Assembly (NCBI GenBank): GCA_964502995.1
Contig: CAZCZB010000006.1
Span: 24,719 to 88,718, forward strand
DNA from: Bin87 sp964502995
Lineage (GTDB): Bacteria; Chloroflexota; Dehalococcoidia; Lucifugimonadales; UBA3495
Direction of reading: 5' to 3'
Length of the DNA stretch: 64,000 nt
The notes below the pieces were generated by a model. That model did not search any database and was not told the origin of the DNA. It saw only the letters and a list, made by a program, of their open reading frames with translations. Below, in pieces: positions 24,113 to 35,669 of this stretch (the first letter of the stretch is position 1; each line of letters starts with the position of its first letter). A program made the position numbers and the translations under genes.

Positions 24113-25804
24113 ATGCTTGTCAGAGATACCATCGCCACAGCAGTAGCCGCCGCAATGGAACGGGCCAACGCAGACGGCGCCATCAGCGTCGATGCGGTGC
24201 CCGACATTGAGATTGAACGGCCCAACAACCCTGAGCACGGCGACTTCGCCACCAACCTGCCGCTGCGCCTGGCGCGGGCGGCGCGGGCCAACCCGATGCA
24301 ACTGGCGCAGATCATCGCCGACCGCATTGAGAGCGGGCCGGAGATCGAAAGCGTGTCCGCCGCGCCTCCGGGGTTCGTCAACTTCAAGCTGAGCGAGTCG
24401 TGGCTGCAGCAGCAGGTTGAGATCGTCCGGGAGGCTGGCGATTCATTCGGCGCGTCGGACGTTGGCGCCGGGCGCAGGGTGATGGTGGAGTTTGTAAGCG
24501 TGAACCCGACGGGGCCGGTACACGTCGGCCACACTCGCGGCGCCGTGCTGGGCAGCGCGCTGGCGAACACGCTGGCGGCGGCCGGGTATGACGTGACGCG
24601 CGAATACTACATCAACGACGCAGGGTCGCAGATGGAGGCATTCTACCGCTCGGTTTGGACGCGGTATCAGCAGGCGCTGGGGCAGGACGCAGAGATGCCC
24701 GACAACGGATACCAGGGCGACTACATCGCGGACATAGCGTCGGACATCATCGGCGTGGACGGCAACAGTTACCTGGAAAAGCGGGAAGCCGCCGCCGTGC
24801 GCGAGATCGGCGACGTGGCCCGCGAGAAGATGGTCGCGCTGATCAGGGACGACCTGGACGCCATCGGCGTGCGGTTCGACAACTGGTTCAGCGAGCGGCA
24901 GTTGTTCCAGAATCCCGAAAACGACGCCAGCAATTACGACCGGGCGATGGCGCGCCTGCGTGAGGGGGGGCACCTGGCGGAGCGCAGCGGCGCGCTGTGG
25001 TTCATGTCCACCAATTTGGGCGACGAACGCGACAACGTGGTGGTGCGGTCATCGGGTGAACCCACGTACTTCGCGTCGGACATTGCGTACCATTTCAACA
25101 AGTTTGAGGATCGGGGATTCGACCGGGTCATCGACATCTGGGGCGCGGACCACCAGGGCCACGTACCCCGGATGCACGCCGCCGTTTCCGCGCTGGGCAT
25201 CGAACCCGACAACCTGACCGTCCTGATTTCCCAGATGGTCACGCTGAAACGGGGCGACGAGACCGTTCGGGCCTCGAAGCGCACCGGGGATTTTGTGACG
25301 CTGCGGGAGTTGGTGGACGAGGTGGGGATGGACGCCTGCCGGTACTTCTTCCTGGCGAGGGCGGCGTCCACGCAGATGGAGTTTGACCTGGAGTTGGCGA
25401 CCCGGGAATCGTCGGAAAATCCGGTGTACTACGTGCAGTATGCGCACGCGCGGAACGCGAGCATCCTCAACCTGGCCGCCGAGCGGGACATCCGGTACGA
25501 GGACGGCGACGTCAGTCTGCTGACGCATCCTTACGAGCTGGAACTGATCCGCACAATGCTGCGGCTGCCGGAGTTGATCGTGCAGGTGGCGGAAAACCTG
25601 GAACCGCACCACCTGCCGCACTATGCCACCGAGTTGGCGACGGCGTTCCATCACTTCTACGAGAATTGCCGGGTGATCTCGGCGAATCCCGAGGATAACG
25701 ACGTTACCCTGGCGCGTTTGAAGCTGGTCGCCGCCGCGCAGGTTGCGTTCCGCCGCACGCTCACACTGATGGGGATGTCGGCGCCGGAACGAATGGAGAG
25801 GTGA
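24113..25804 (+). CDS. argS: Arginyl-tRNA synthetase
   Basis: A 563-residue class I synthetase charging tRNA-Arg. The N-terminal additional domain is followed by the ATP-binding VNPTGPVHVGHTRGAV (HxGH), the central YFASDIAYHFNKFEDRGFDR block and a SKRTGDFVTL segment in place of classical KMSKS. The C-terminal anticodon-binding domain ends in the usual LGMSAPERM-like text. ATG 24113; stop 25804. Confidence 0.97.
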   Translation: MLVRDTIATAVAAAMERANADGAISVDAVPDIEIERPNNPEHGDFATNLPLRLARAARANPMQLAQIIADRIESGPEIESVSAAPPGFVNFKLSESWLQQQVEIVREAGDSFGASDVGAGRRVMVEFVSVNPTGPVHVGHTRGAVLGSALANTLAAAGYDVTREYYINDAGSQMEAFYRSVWTRYQQALGQDAEMPDNGYQGDYIADIASDIIGVDGNSYLEKREAAAVREIGDVAREKMVALIRDDLDAIGVRFDNWFSERQLFQNPENDASNYDRAMARLREGGHLAERSGALWFMSTNLGDERDNVVVRSSGEPTYFASDIAYHFNKFEDRGFDRVIDIWGADHQGHVPRMHAAVSALGIEPDNLTVLISQMVTLKRGDETVRASKRTGDFVTLRELVDEVGMDACRYFFLARAASTQMEFDLELATRESSENPVYYVQYAHARNASILNLAAERDIRYEDGDVSLLTHPYELELIRTMLRLPELIVQVAENLEPHHLPHYATELATAFHHFYENCRVISANPEDNDVTLARLKLVAAAQVAFRRTLTLMGMSAPERMER

Positions 25805-25926
25805 TTGGCGGGGATGCCTCCGGGGTTGATTGGGGCGATCCACGGGCGCGGCGGTTGACGTTGGATGGGGGGGTTGGGCCTGCGATTATTGGCACGCCGG
25901 CCCTGACCGGCACACCGGCCCGTAAT

Positions 25927-25988
25927 CCGCTCATGGTGAGCCTGTCGAACCCATGAACCCCATCCTTCGACAAGCTCAGGATGAGCGG
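25927..25988. repeat. Two opposed copies of the TTCGACA(A/G)GCTCA dispersed repeat
   Basis: CCGCTCATGGTGAGCCTGTC (from 25927, minus orientation) faces CATCCTTCGACAAGCTCAGG (from 25961), which ends in ATGAGCGG at 25988. The second copy can form an ATCCT/AGGAT hairpin. Confidence 0.8.
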
Positions 25989-26082
25989 CAGGGGCGGGAC
26001 GGACGACAGGGTGGCGTGCGCGATGGATGAGCCGGTGGCGTGCGCGATAATCGAAAAACCCTGAAACAGGGGAAGGCCATCC

Positions 26083-26111
26083 TTGCCCTTGCCCGGCGGC
26101 AGGTGTATATT
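26083..26111 (+). promoter_or_regulatory. Promoter for the heterodimeric ABC exporter
   Basis: TTGCCC at 26083-26088 and TATATT at 26106-26111 are spaced by 17 nt; the leader to ATG 26262 is about 145 nt. Confidence 0.5.
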
Positions 26112-26261
26112 GATGTGCCTATGGCACCCTCTTTTTGTGTAGTGCCTCGGGTCGTAGCCCATTGGCACACCGCCGCCGAATGTCGTAGGTTTGCACACGG
26201 TTTGATTCCCGGTTTCGAGCACAGCGGCGCGGCTGCGTGCCAGCGGGGGTTCAGCGCTTAG

Positions 26262-28076
26262 ATGAGCATCCTGTGGCGCATAATCAGGATGGCCGCTCGC
26301 TACCCGATGCGGCTGAGTCTGGCGTACATTTCGGCGCTGGTCGCCATCGGGTTCTCCCTCGCTCTGCCGTGGTTGTTTGGCAATGCGATCGACCTGATGG
26401 TCGGCCGCGACCCGGAAACCGGCGGATTCATTCTCATCGACTTCTCACTGGCCGCGCTGGTGGTCTTCGGGGTTGGTATCCTGGGGGTGAGCCTGGGGCG
26501 TGGCTTCTGCGACTTTGCGCGAACCTACACCACCGAATCGCTGTCGCAGAAGGTGTCGTTCGATTGCCGCAACCTGCTTTACGACAAGTTGCAGAACGTC
26601 AGCTTCGCGTTCCACGATAAGGAGCATACGGGCGACCTGATGTCGCGGGCCACCGCCGACGTGGAAGCGATGCGCCGGTTCGTGAACCTGGGAATGATCC
26701 GCTCTCTGGACGTTGTGGTCCGGATATTCGCCATCCCGTTCATCCTGTTCTTCCTGAATTGGGAACTGGCGCTGATCAGCATGATTTTCGTGCCGGCCAT
26801 CGTGCTGCGTTCCACGTTCGTGATGCGCGCCCTGCGACGCAAGTGGCTGCACGTGCAGGTGGTGATGGGCGAGTCGGTGACCGTGCTGCAGGAAAACCTG
26901 GCCGGTATGCACGTGGTGAAAGCCTTCGCCTCGGAGGACTTTGAGCGCAGGAAGTACAACCGCAAGGCCGAAGAGCTGCGCGTGGAGTATTACGACGCCG
27001 AGCGGATGCAGGGGACCAACAGCGCGTGGATGACGCTGTACTTCACCTTCGCGCTGGGCGTGGTGCTGTGGTACGGCGGTTGGCAGGTCGTTGACGGCAA
27101 CCTGACGCCCGGTGAGTTGGCCAAGTTCTTCCTGTACCTCAACCAGTTGACCTTCCCGATTCGCGCGTCGGCGCAGATCATCAACACGTTCTCCCGCGCC
27201 ATGTCCTCGGGTCAGCGCCTTTTCAACGTGCTGGACACCCGGTCTCCCGTTTCCGAACGCGACAACGCTCGTGACATGGGCCGGCCCGACGGCCACGTGC
27301 AGTTCGACCACGTCGGGTTCTCCTACGAGGACCGCTCTCCGGCGCTGCTTGACGTTGAAATTGACGCAAAGCCCGGCCAGGTTACCGCGATCCTCGGCGC
27401 GCCGGGCAGCGGCAAGACCACCGTGGTGAACCTGCTGCCCCGGTTCTACGACGTAACCGATGGCAAGATCACCATTGACGGCGACGATATACGCGATTTC
27501 ACCCTGCAGTCCCTGCGGCACAACGTGGGCATCGTTCACCAGGACGTGTACCTGTTCAGCGCGAGCATCCGCGACAACATCGCCTACGGCGTGAGCAACG
27601 CCACCCATGAGGACGTGGAACGCGCGGCCAAGGTGGCCCAACTGCACGAGCAAATAATGGCCCTGCCCAACGGATACGACACCTGGGTTGGCGAGCGCGG
27701 CACGACACTCTCGGGCGGCCAGCGGCAGAGGCTGTCCATCGCGCGCACGATTCTGATTGACCCGCCGGTGCTGATCCTGGACGACTCGACGTCGAGCGTT
27801 GACGTGGAAACCGAGCGCCAGATTCACCGGGCGATGGTTGAGGTGATGAAGGGTCGCACCACGTTTGTGATCGCGCACCGTCTCAGCACGGTTCGCGAGG
27901 CTGACCAGATTCTGGTATTGGACAAGGGGAACGTCGTGGAGCGCGGCAATCACGAGGAACTGATCCGCTCGGGCGGCATCTACCAGAGCATCTACGAATT
28001 GCAGTTGCGTCCGCAGGAGGAAGTCCTGCTGGAGGCTGCGGTGCCGGCCATGGCCGACGGGAGGGCCGCGCTATGA
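26262..28076 (+). CDS. ABC exporter half-transporter, subunit A (degenerate catalytic site)
   Basis: A 604-residue protein with an N-terminal six-helix ABC membrane domain and a C-terminal ATPase. Walker A is GAPGSGKTT near residue 380, the signature is LSGGQ near 485, and Walker B is LILDDSTSSVD near 505-515: the catalytic Glu after the Walker B Asp is replaced by Asp, the mark of a non-hydrolytic site in heterodimeric exporters. It overlaps the next gene by 4 nt (ATGA), so the two are coupled. Substrate (drug, lipid or peptide) unknown. Confidence 0.93.
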   Translation: MSILWRIIRMAARYPMRLSLAYISALVAIGFSLALPWLFGNAIDLMVGRDPETGGFILIDFSLAALVVFGVGILGVSLGRGFCDFARTYTTESLSQKVSFDCRNLLYDKLQNVSFAFHDKEHTGDLMSRATADVEAMRRFVNLGMIRSLDVVVRIFAIPFILFFLNWELALISMIFVPAIVLRSTFVMRALRRKWLHVQVVMGESVTVLQENLAGMHVVKAFASEDFERRKYNRKAEELRVEYYDAERMQGTNSAWMTLYFTFALGVVLWYGGWQVVDGNLTPGELAKFFLYLNQLTFPIRASAQIINTFSRAMSSGQRLFNVLDTRSPVSERDNARDMGRPDGHVQFDHVGFSYEDRSPALLDVEIDAKPGQVTAILGAPGSGKTTVVNLLPRFYDVTDGKITIDGDDIRDFTLQSLRHNVGIVHQDVYLFSASIRDNIAYGVSNATHEDVERAAKVAQLHEQIMALPNGYDTWVGERGTTLSGGQRQRLSIARTILIDPPVLILDDSTSSVDVETERQIHRAMVEVMKGRTTFVIAHRLSTVREADQILVLDKGNVVERGNHEELIRSGGIYQSIYELQLRPQEEVLLEAAVPAMADGRAAL

Positions 28077-30001
28077 TGCGAGGAGGCGGCGGGATCGGCG
28101 GCGGCATGATGCGGGGGATGCGCGGCACCTCTGCGGACAGCATGTTCGCGCCGTCCAACGATAACCTAACCGACGAGGATGTGGTCGGCCGCGTTTATGA
28201 CAACAAGGTCGTGATGCGGTTCATGACCTTCATCAAGCCCTACAAGAAATACGCGCTGATTGCGTTGATATCGCTGTTGGTGTATGCCGCGGTCAACGCC
28301 ACCATACCGCTGTTGATCAAGTACGGCATCGACTGGGCCATTGCCGAGGGCAGCGTGAACCGCGTCCACATCATCGGCGCGGCTTTCATGGTCATCACGG
28401 TCGTTCACTTCATCTCCAACCGGCTGCAGTTCATCTTCATATCGCGCACGGGACAGCACGTGCTGTATGACCTGCGTTCCGGGATGTTCAGCCACCTGCA
28501 GAACCAGTCCAACTCGTTCTACCACCGCACGCCCATCGGGCGGATCATGTCGCGGATGCAGTCGGACGTGCTCCAGTTGCAGGAGACCTTTGAGTTGCTG
28601 GCCCTGGCCCTGGCCGAGCTGGTGACGGTGGTCGCCATCATCGTGCTGATGCTCATTGTGAGCTGGCAATTGGCGCTGGTGTGCATGTTCGTGGTGCCGG
28701 TGCTGACGTTCATCATGATGTTCTGGCAGCGGTTCGCTCGCCACTCGTTCATGCGGATTCGCCGGGCCATCGCCATGGTCAACGGCGAATACAACCAGAA
28801 CATCACCGGGGTTCGCGTCGTCCAGAGCCTGAACCGGCAGGACGAGAACATGGCGCACTTCCGCACGCTGAACCAGGAGTACCTGGACGCCAACCTGGAG
28901 GCGGCACGCTATTCGGGAATGCTGCAGCCGATGGTCGAATTGCTGATCGGCCTGGGCATTGGTCTGGGCGTGGTGCTGTTCGGAGGCTGGCTGCTGAAAC
29001 TGGACGCCCTGGAGATCGGCACGCTGGTGGCGTTCGCCTTCTGGATCCAGCGGTTCTTCGAGCCCATTCGCCAGCTGACCATGCAGTACAGCCAGTTGCA
29101 GCGCGCGATGGCTGCCGGCGTCCGCATCTTTGAGGTGCTGGACCTTGATCCCGACATCATGGACAAGCCCGACGCCGAGACCCTGCCCGAGGTGAAAGGC
29201 GAGATTCGCTACGATGGCGTCAACTTCCATTACGTTGAGGGTGTTGAGGTGCTGCAGAACGTCAACGTTCACATCAAGGCGGGCGAGAACGTCGCGCTGG
29301 TCGGTTCCACGGGAGCGGGCAAGAGCACGTTCGTGAACCTGCTGCACCGGTCGGCCGATGTAACCGCCGGTTCGATTTCGGTGGACGGTTATGACATTCG
29401 GGACGTGAAGCGCGAGTCCCTGGTCCACCAGATGAGCATGGTGCTGCAGGAGCCATATCTGTTCTCCGGAACCGTGCGCGAGAACATCGCGTACCAGAAC
29501 GAAGGTCTGACCGATGAGCAGGTGGTCGAAGCCGCCCAGGCGGTGGGCGCGCACGACTTCATCATGGAGATGGACAACGGCTACGATTCGATCCTGGCCG
29601 AGCGCGGAGTCAACCTGAGCATCGGGCAGCGCCAGCTCATCAGCTTTGCGCGGGCCATTGCCGGCGACCCCCGGATCCTGGTGCTGGACGAGGCCACGGC
29701 CAACATCGACACGCACACCGAGTTGCTGATTCAGCAGGCTTTGAGCCGCATCCTGAAGGGCCGAACTTCCATCGTGATCGCGCACCGTCTGTCCACCATC
29801 CGCAACGCGGACAAGATCGTGGTGCTGAACCGAGGGCGGGTCGCCGAGATCGGCAACCACGACCAACTGCTGGAAGCGGGCGGAGTGTATGCCCAGCTTT
29901 ACGCCATCAACTACGGGTTGTCCGGCCCCAGCGTGGACGTCGCGCCCGTGGGCGGCGAGGTTATCGGCGCGGACGGTCTTTCGCCAGCAGCGGCCGACTA
30001 G
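28073..30001 (+). CDS. ABC exporter half-transporter, subunit B
   Basis: A 642-residue partner of subunit A. A Gly/Met-rich N-terminal tail of about 20 residues precedes the six-helix membrane domain. The ATPase has canonical Walker A GSTGAGKST (about residue 410) and Walker B VLDEATANID with catalytic Glu, but its signature is LSIGQ rather than LSGGQ. In the heterodimer this altered signature would face the Asp-containing site of subunit A, giving one degenerate and one active site. Its stop overlaps the convergent hydrolase stop by 4 nt. Confidence 0.93.
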   Translation: MMRGGGGIGGGMMRGMRGTSADSMFAPSNDNLTDEDVVGRVYDNKVVMRFMTFIKPYKKYALIALISLLVYAAVNATIPLLIKYGIDWAIAEGSVNRVHIIGAAFMVITVVHFISNRLQFIFISRTGQHVLYDLRSGMFSHLQNQSNSFYHRTPIGRIMSRMQSDVLQLQETFELLALALAELVTVVAIIVLMLIVSWQLALVCMFVVPVLTFIMMFWQRFARHSFMRIRRAIAMVNGEYNQNITGVRVVQSLNRQDENMAHFRTLNQEYLDANLEAARYSGMLQPMVELLIGLGIGLGVVLFGGWLLKLDALEIGTLVAFAFWIQRFFEPIRQLTMQYSQLQRAMAAGVRIFEVLDLDPDIMDKPDAETLPEVKGEIRYDGVNFHYVEGVEVLQNVNVHIKAGENVALVGSTGAGKSTFVNLLHRSADVTAGSISVDGYDIRDVKRESLVHQMSMVLQEPYLFSGTVRENIAYQNEGLTDEQVVEAAQAVGAHDFIMEMDNGYDSILAERGVNLSIGQRQLISFARAIAGDPRILVLDEATANIDTHTELLIQQALSRILKGRTSIVIAHRLSTIRNADKIVVLNRGRVAEIGNHDQLLEAGGVYAQLYAINYGLSGPSVDVAPVGGEVIGADGLSPAAAD

Positions 30002-30885
30002 GCAGTTTCCTGTAGGAACGAACGGATCACGGCGGCCAGTTCCTGGGGCTTGTCGTAGCCAATGTCGTGGATGGTGTCCGGGATCCAGTGGGCGCGCCCG
30101 TTGGGCAGGGCACGCTCGGCGGCGGCAACCATGACCTCACGCTGACGGGAAAACGATGAATTCGCACGCTCGGGACGCGGGCCGGCGGCCACCACCAGGG
30201 TGGGAACGGTGATCCTGGGCAGCACGACCGACGGGGGTTCGCCCCACATGGTTTCCAACACCTGGGCGTGATTTTCCGGGCGCAGGATGTCGCGCATCTG
30301 GCCGTCGGTTCCCTCGTACACCATGGTGAGGGCGATTTCGGCCAGGTCGTCGCCCCAGCAGAAGGACAGGTTCGCGGCCAGTTGGTCCAGGTATTGCGCG
30401 CGCGTGCCGGCGACCAGACGAGGGGCCAGGCGCTGCCGGAACGCCTCCCAGGTCGGATCCGGGAGGAGCCGGCCATCCTGGAACCCGCCGTCGATCATCA
30501 CCAGGCGGCTGACCCGGTCGGGGAAACGCATGGCAAGATTGCTTGATACGTGCCCGCCCCAGGAATGGCCCAACACGGCGGCTTGTTCCATGCCGAAGTG
30601 GTCCAGCACCCTCACGGCATCCTCCGCGAGGGTCTGCCAGTCGTAACCTGATGGCGCCTGCGTGGTGGCGCCATGCCCGCGCTGGTCGGGAGCGACAATA
30701 CGGTATTCCTGCCTCAGAAACGGGGCCAGACGGCGGTACCAGTGTCCCGAGGAGGCCAGGCCGTGCAATGCCAGCAACGGTTGACCATCGCCTCCCCAGT
30801 CAAGGCAGTGAACGTCGAGTTCGCCGAGGGGGATTGTGCCGGCAAACTGCGGGCCGGTGGGGGGTTCCGAGTTTGTGTTAGCCAT
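29998..30885 (-). CDS. Alpha/beta hydrolase
   Basis: A 295-residue alpha/beta-hydrolase-fold enzyme. The oxyanion HG at 41-42 (LLALHGLASSG), nucleophile Ser108 in GHSWGG, and a late His in DTIHDIGYDKP form the expected triad. No signal peptide. Substrate unknown (ester, epoxide or C-C hydrolase relatives). Convergent with the ABC exporter, sharing 4 nt with its 3' end. Confidence 0.88.
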   Translation of the reverse strand: MANTNSEPPTGPQFAGTIPLGELDVHCLDWGGDGQPLLALHGLASSGHWYRRLAPFLRQEYRIVAPDQRGHGATTQAPSGYDWQTLAEDAVRVLDHFGMEQAAVLGHSWGGHVSSNLAMRFPDRVSRLVMIDGGFQDGRLLPDPTWEAFRQRLAPRLVAGTRAQYLDQLAANLSFCWGDDLAEIALTMVYEGTDGQMRDILRPENHAQVLETMWGEPPSVVLPRITVPTLVVAAGPRPERANSSFSRQREVMVAAAERALPNGRAHWIPDTIHDIGYDKPQELAAVIRSFLQETA

Positions 30886-31268
30886 AGACGCACCAGATGC
30901 CTCGATTGGGTGGATCCCGTGCGATTATACTCCGGGAAACAGGCGCTCCGGAGATGGCGCGTGGCAATTGCGGATGGTGCCAACCAGGGAGACCGGCGGT
31001 TGGGGCCGGCGTATTTGACCGGGATAGACCGGTTGAGCGGGATGGACAGGAGATTCGGGTTGGTGATTTTCGGGTGATCAGACGGCATACGGGACTTTAG
31101 CGGGACGCGATGTATCCGGAACGTTTTCCCCGGCTATACAATGCAGCAACCGGCGCTGGGTGTTTTGATTGCGTCATTGCCCGGCTGGGCGTGGGGGATT
31201 CCGGGAGTTGCCGGGCTGTGTGCTAGAATGACGGCATACAGCAACGCACCGATGGTCAGGAGGTTGCG
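30886..31268. other. 383-nt divergent intergenic region
   Basis: No gene is supported. It has loosely repeated GACCGG-type motifs around 30990-31050 and the extended -10 for pgi at 31221-31229. Confidence 0.6.
31221..31229 (+). promoter_or_regulatory. Extended -10 promoter for pgi
   Basis: TGCTAGAAT; ATG 31269 follows after about 40 nt with its own AGGAGGT ribosome site at 31258-31264. Confidence 0.58.
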
Positions 31269-32909
31269 ATGACGACCGACCGTTTCCATCTCGGCGATTA
31301 TGAGGATTTGGTGGCCAATTCGGCCGCCACACTGGACGCCGCCAACGCGCGAGCCCGGTTGAAAGCCCACGACCACACGCTGTGGAGCGACGACCCCACG
31401 GAAATCGCCAACCGCCTGGCGTGGCTGACGCTGCCCACGGATATGCGAAGCCTGGTTGGCGAACTGCGTGATTTCGCTGACTCCGTGGTGTCAGAGGGCT
31501 ATCGCGACCTGGTTTTGCTGGGCATGGGCGGCAGCAGTCTGGGGCCGGAGGTTATCCGTCAGGTGATCGGCGAGTCCCAGAACGCCGGCTTGGGCATGTT
31601 CACGCTGGACAGCACGGTTCCCGCCTGGGTGGCGGCCACTACGGCGGCGGTTGACCCGGCGCGAACCGTATTCGCCATATCGTCCAAATCGGGAACCACC
31701 ACGGAACCGTTGGCGTTCTACGCTCATTTCCGCCGCCTGGTGGAGTCCAGCATCGGGTCGGAACGCGCCGGCCGCAACTTCATTGCGGTCACGGACCCGG
31801 ATACACCGTTGGCTCGGATGGCCGGAACCGCCGGGTTCCGTCATGCCTTCATCAATGATCCGGACATCGGCGGCCGTTACTCGGTGCTGTCGCACTTCGG
31901 GCTGGTGCCCGCCGCGCTGACCGGGGTTGATCTCGACCGACTGCTGGCGTCTGCCGCCGACATGGAGGCGCAGTGCCTCAGAGCGGGTAGTACCGCCGCC
32001 GATCCCGGAGCGTGGCTGGGCACTGTGATCGGCGCGCTGGCGAACCACGGGCGGGACAAGCTCACGCTGGTTGCCGCGCCGAACATCGCCGGGTTCGGGC
32101 TGTGGGTGGAGCAACTGCTGGCGGAAAGCACCGGCAAGAACGGGACGGGCATCGTGCCGGTTGCATCCGAGCCGCTGGCAGAGCCGGGGCGCTACGGGGA
32201 CGACCGGGTTTTCGTGCAGTTGCGTCTGGCGGACGACAACAGCCCGGAGGCTCGCAAGGCCGACAGTGTCCTGGACCAACTGGAGGTTGCAGGGCATCCC
32301 GTGATCCGGCTGCAAATGGCCGACCCCTACGATCTGGGCTCCGAGTTCTACCGATGGGAGTACGCAACCGCCATCGCCGGGCACGTTCTGGGCATCCATC
32401 CCTTTGATCAGCCGGACGTGCAGGGGGCGAAGGATCGCACCGTTGCGGTACTCGACCGGTACGAGTCCGAGGGCCGGCTGCCCGATCGTCGGTACGACGA
32501 TGCTGAAGCTCTGAGGCGCCTGTTGGCGGAGTGCAAGGCGGGTGACTACCTGGCCGTCATGGCATACCTTCCGGACGCAGCGGGAATCCCGGAATCGATT
32601 CACCGGTTGCGGAGCAGGGTGATTCACAAACACGGGATTGCCACCACCGCCGGGTACGGGCCGCGATTCCTGCACTCGACGGGCCAGTTGCACAAGGGCG
32701 GGCCCGATTCGGGGATATTCCTGCAACTTACGCAACCGCACACCGACGACGTCGCCATTCCGGATTGGCCGTACAGTTTCGGCACGCTGGCCGACGCGCA
32801 GGCGCTGGGCGATTTGCAGGCGCTGCGGGAATTGGGACGGCGCTGCGTGTCAATCCGGCTGGATGGCGACCCTGCCGGGGGCATCGACCTGCTGGCAGAA
32901 ACCCTATGA
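31269..32909 (+). CDS. pgi: Glucose-6-phosphate isomerase
   Basis: A 546-residue isomerase interconverting glucose-6-phosphate and fructose-6-phosphate. Sugar-phosphate-binding segments are LLGMGGSSLGPEV near residue 83 and SSKSGTTTEP near 140; the C-terminal GYGPRFLHSTGQLHKGG is typical of the PGI part of transaldolase-PGI fusions, but no transaldolase domain is attached. It lies upstream of gnd and zwf, suggesting coordinated feeding of the pentose phosphate pathway. Confidence 0.92.
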   Translation: MTTDRFHLGDYEDLVANSAATLDAANARARLKAHDHTLWSDDPTEIANRLAWLTLPTDMRSLVGELRDFADSVVSEGYRDLVLLGMGGSSLGPEVIRQVIGESQNAGLGMFTLDSTVPAWVAATTAAVDPARTVFAISSKSGTTTEPLAFYAHFRRLVESSIGSERAGRNFIAVTDPDTPLARMAGTAGFRHAFINDPDIGGRYSVLSHFGLVPAALTGVDLDRLLASAADMEAQCLRAGSTAADPGAWLGTVIGALANHGRDKLTLVAAPNIAGFGLWVEQLLAESTGKNGTGIVPVASEPLAEPGRYGDDRVFVQLRLADDNSPEARKADSVLDQLEVAGHPVIRLQMADPYDLGSEFYRWEYATAIAGHVLGIHPFDQPDVQGAKDRTVAVLDRYESEGRLPDRRYDDAEALRRLLAECKAGDYLAVMAYLPDAAGIPESIHRLRSRVIHKHGIATTAGYGPRFLHSTGQLHKGGPDSGIFLQLTQPHTDDVAIPDWPYSFGTLADAQALGDLQALRELGRRCVSIRLDGDPAGGIDLLAETL

Positions 32910-33102
32910 GGCGCGGCAACGCATCCCCAAACCACTCGTAGCTCCGATGCAAGCAATGGATCAGAACCCAAATCCAGGGGGGCTGACGGATTTTTGCGGC
33001 GGGTTTGACGGTACTGCGGGCCGGGAACGGCAGCGTCTTGAAACTGACGGCATATAGCGATTGGTGGCTTATCGCTACGGTTCTTGAAACTGGAGGAACA
33101 TT

Positions 33103-34028
33103 TTGGAACTCGGAATGATTGGGCTGGGCCGCATGGGCGCTAACATGACGCAGCGTCTGCTGGGCGGCGGACATACCGTGGTGGTGTACGACCAGAACGC
33201 GGAGGCAGTGGAGTCCAGCGCATCCGGAGGAGCAACGTCCGCCGGGTCGGTTGCGGACGTTGTGAGCCGTCTCGCCGCGCCGAGGGCGGTGTGGGTGATG
33301 CTGCCGGCCGGGGCCGTGACCGATACCGTCATCGAGGAACTGGCCGGGCTGCTGGACGGCGGCGATGCCATCATCGACGGGGGCAACGCCAACTACAAGG
33401 ACACGCTGCGCCGGGGCGAGACGCTGGCGGAGCGCGGCATCCACCTGCTGGATGCCGGCACCAGCGGCGGCGTTTGGGGTCTGGTCGAAGGATACTCGCT
33501 GATGGTTGGCGGTGATGCCGATGTGTTCGCTCGCCTGGAACCCATCTTTCAGACTCTGGCGCCCGGTGAGGACAAGGGATACAGCCGCGTGGGTCCCACG
33601 GGCGCCGGCCATTTCACGAAGATGGTGCATAACGGCGTGGAGTACGCGCTGATGCAGGCGTACGCCGAGGGGTTCGAATTGCTGGAGGCCAAGCAGGCGG
33701 ATTTCGACCTGGACCTGATGGCCATCGCCAAGACGTGGCAGCACGGCAGCGTGGTGCGCTCGTGGCTGCTGGATCTGGCGGTGCTGGCGTTGGAGGCCGA
33801 CCCGGGACTGGAGAGCCTGTCCGCCTACGTGGACGACTCCGGGGAGGGTCGCTGGACGGTGAACGAGTCGGTGGAGATGGCGGTCCCGACGCCGGCCATC
33901 ACGGCGGCGCTGTACCAGCGCTTCCGCTCGCGGCAGGAGGAACCCTTCGGAGGGCGGATGCTGGCGGCGCTGCGCAACCAGTTCGGCGGCCACGCGGTTC
34001 GTGAATCGGGCCGGGAGGCCAACTCCCA

Positions 34029-34032
<4 letters not shown>
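33103..34032 (+). CDS. gnd: 6-phosphogluconate dehydrogenase (decarboxylating), short form
   Basis: A 309-residue enzyme of the shorter, often NAD-preferring class. The Rossmann motif GLGRMG is at 7-12; the substrate region is GTSGGVWGLVEGYSLMVGG, and the catalytic Lys lies in GHFTKMVHNGVEYA. The start is TTG 33103 behind TGGAGGA at 33091-33097. The stop overlaps zwf by 4 nt (ATGA), implying coupled synthesis of the two oxidative pentose phosphate dehydrogenases. Confidence 0.95.
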
Positions 34033-35531
<1,499 letters not shown>

Positions 35532-35606
35532 CCGACGGAGGTTGACGGGCGAATTGCAGGGTTGGGGCAGATGATTGTCTGCTCCTGCGTGTCCGTTTTC
35601 CAAGAG

Positions 35607-35633
35607 TAGGGGCGGGTCTGAGACTCGCCCCTA
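35607..35633. repeat. GGGGCG-family palindrome after zwf
   Basis: A 12-bp stem with TGA loop; one G-T wobble. It lies between convergent zwf and the carboxymuconolactone decarboxylase-like gene and probably terminates both. Confidence 0.72.
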
Positions 35634-35669
35634 TGGGATTTGGGCCATTTGGATGGGGATGATTGCGGG

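Larger units (their letters stand above)
25805..26261. other. 457-nt region without genes, with dispersed repeats and a promoter
   Basis: No gene is supported on either strand. It contains two opposed copies of the TTCGACA(A/G)GCTCA repeat (25927-25988) and, near the right end, a promoter for the ABC exporter (26083-26111). Confidence 0.7.

Noticed and set aside
25761..26222. A 153-codon minus-strand open frame in the gap before the ABC exporter
   Set aside because: It spans dispersed repeats and the end of argS, has no ribosome site and no protein-like composition.
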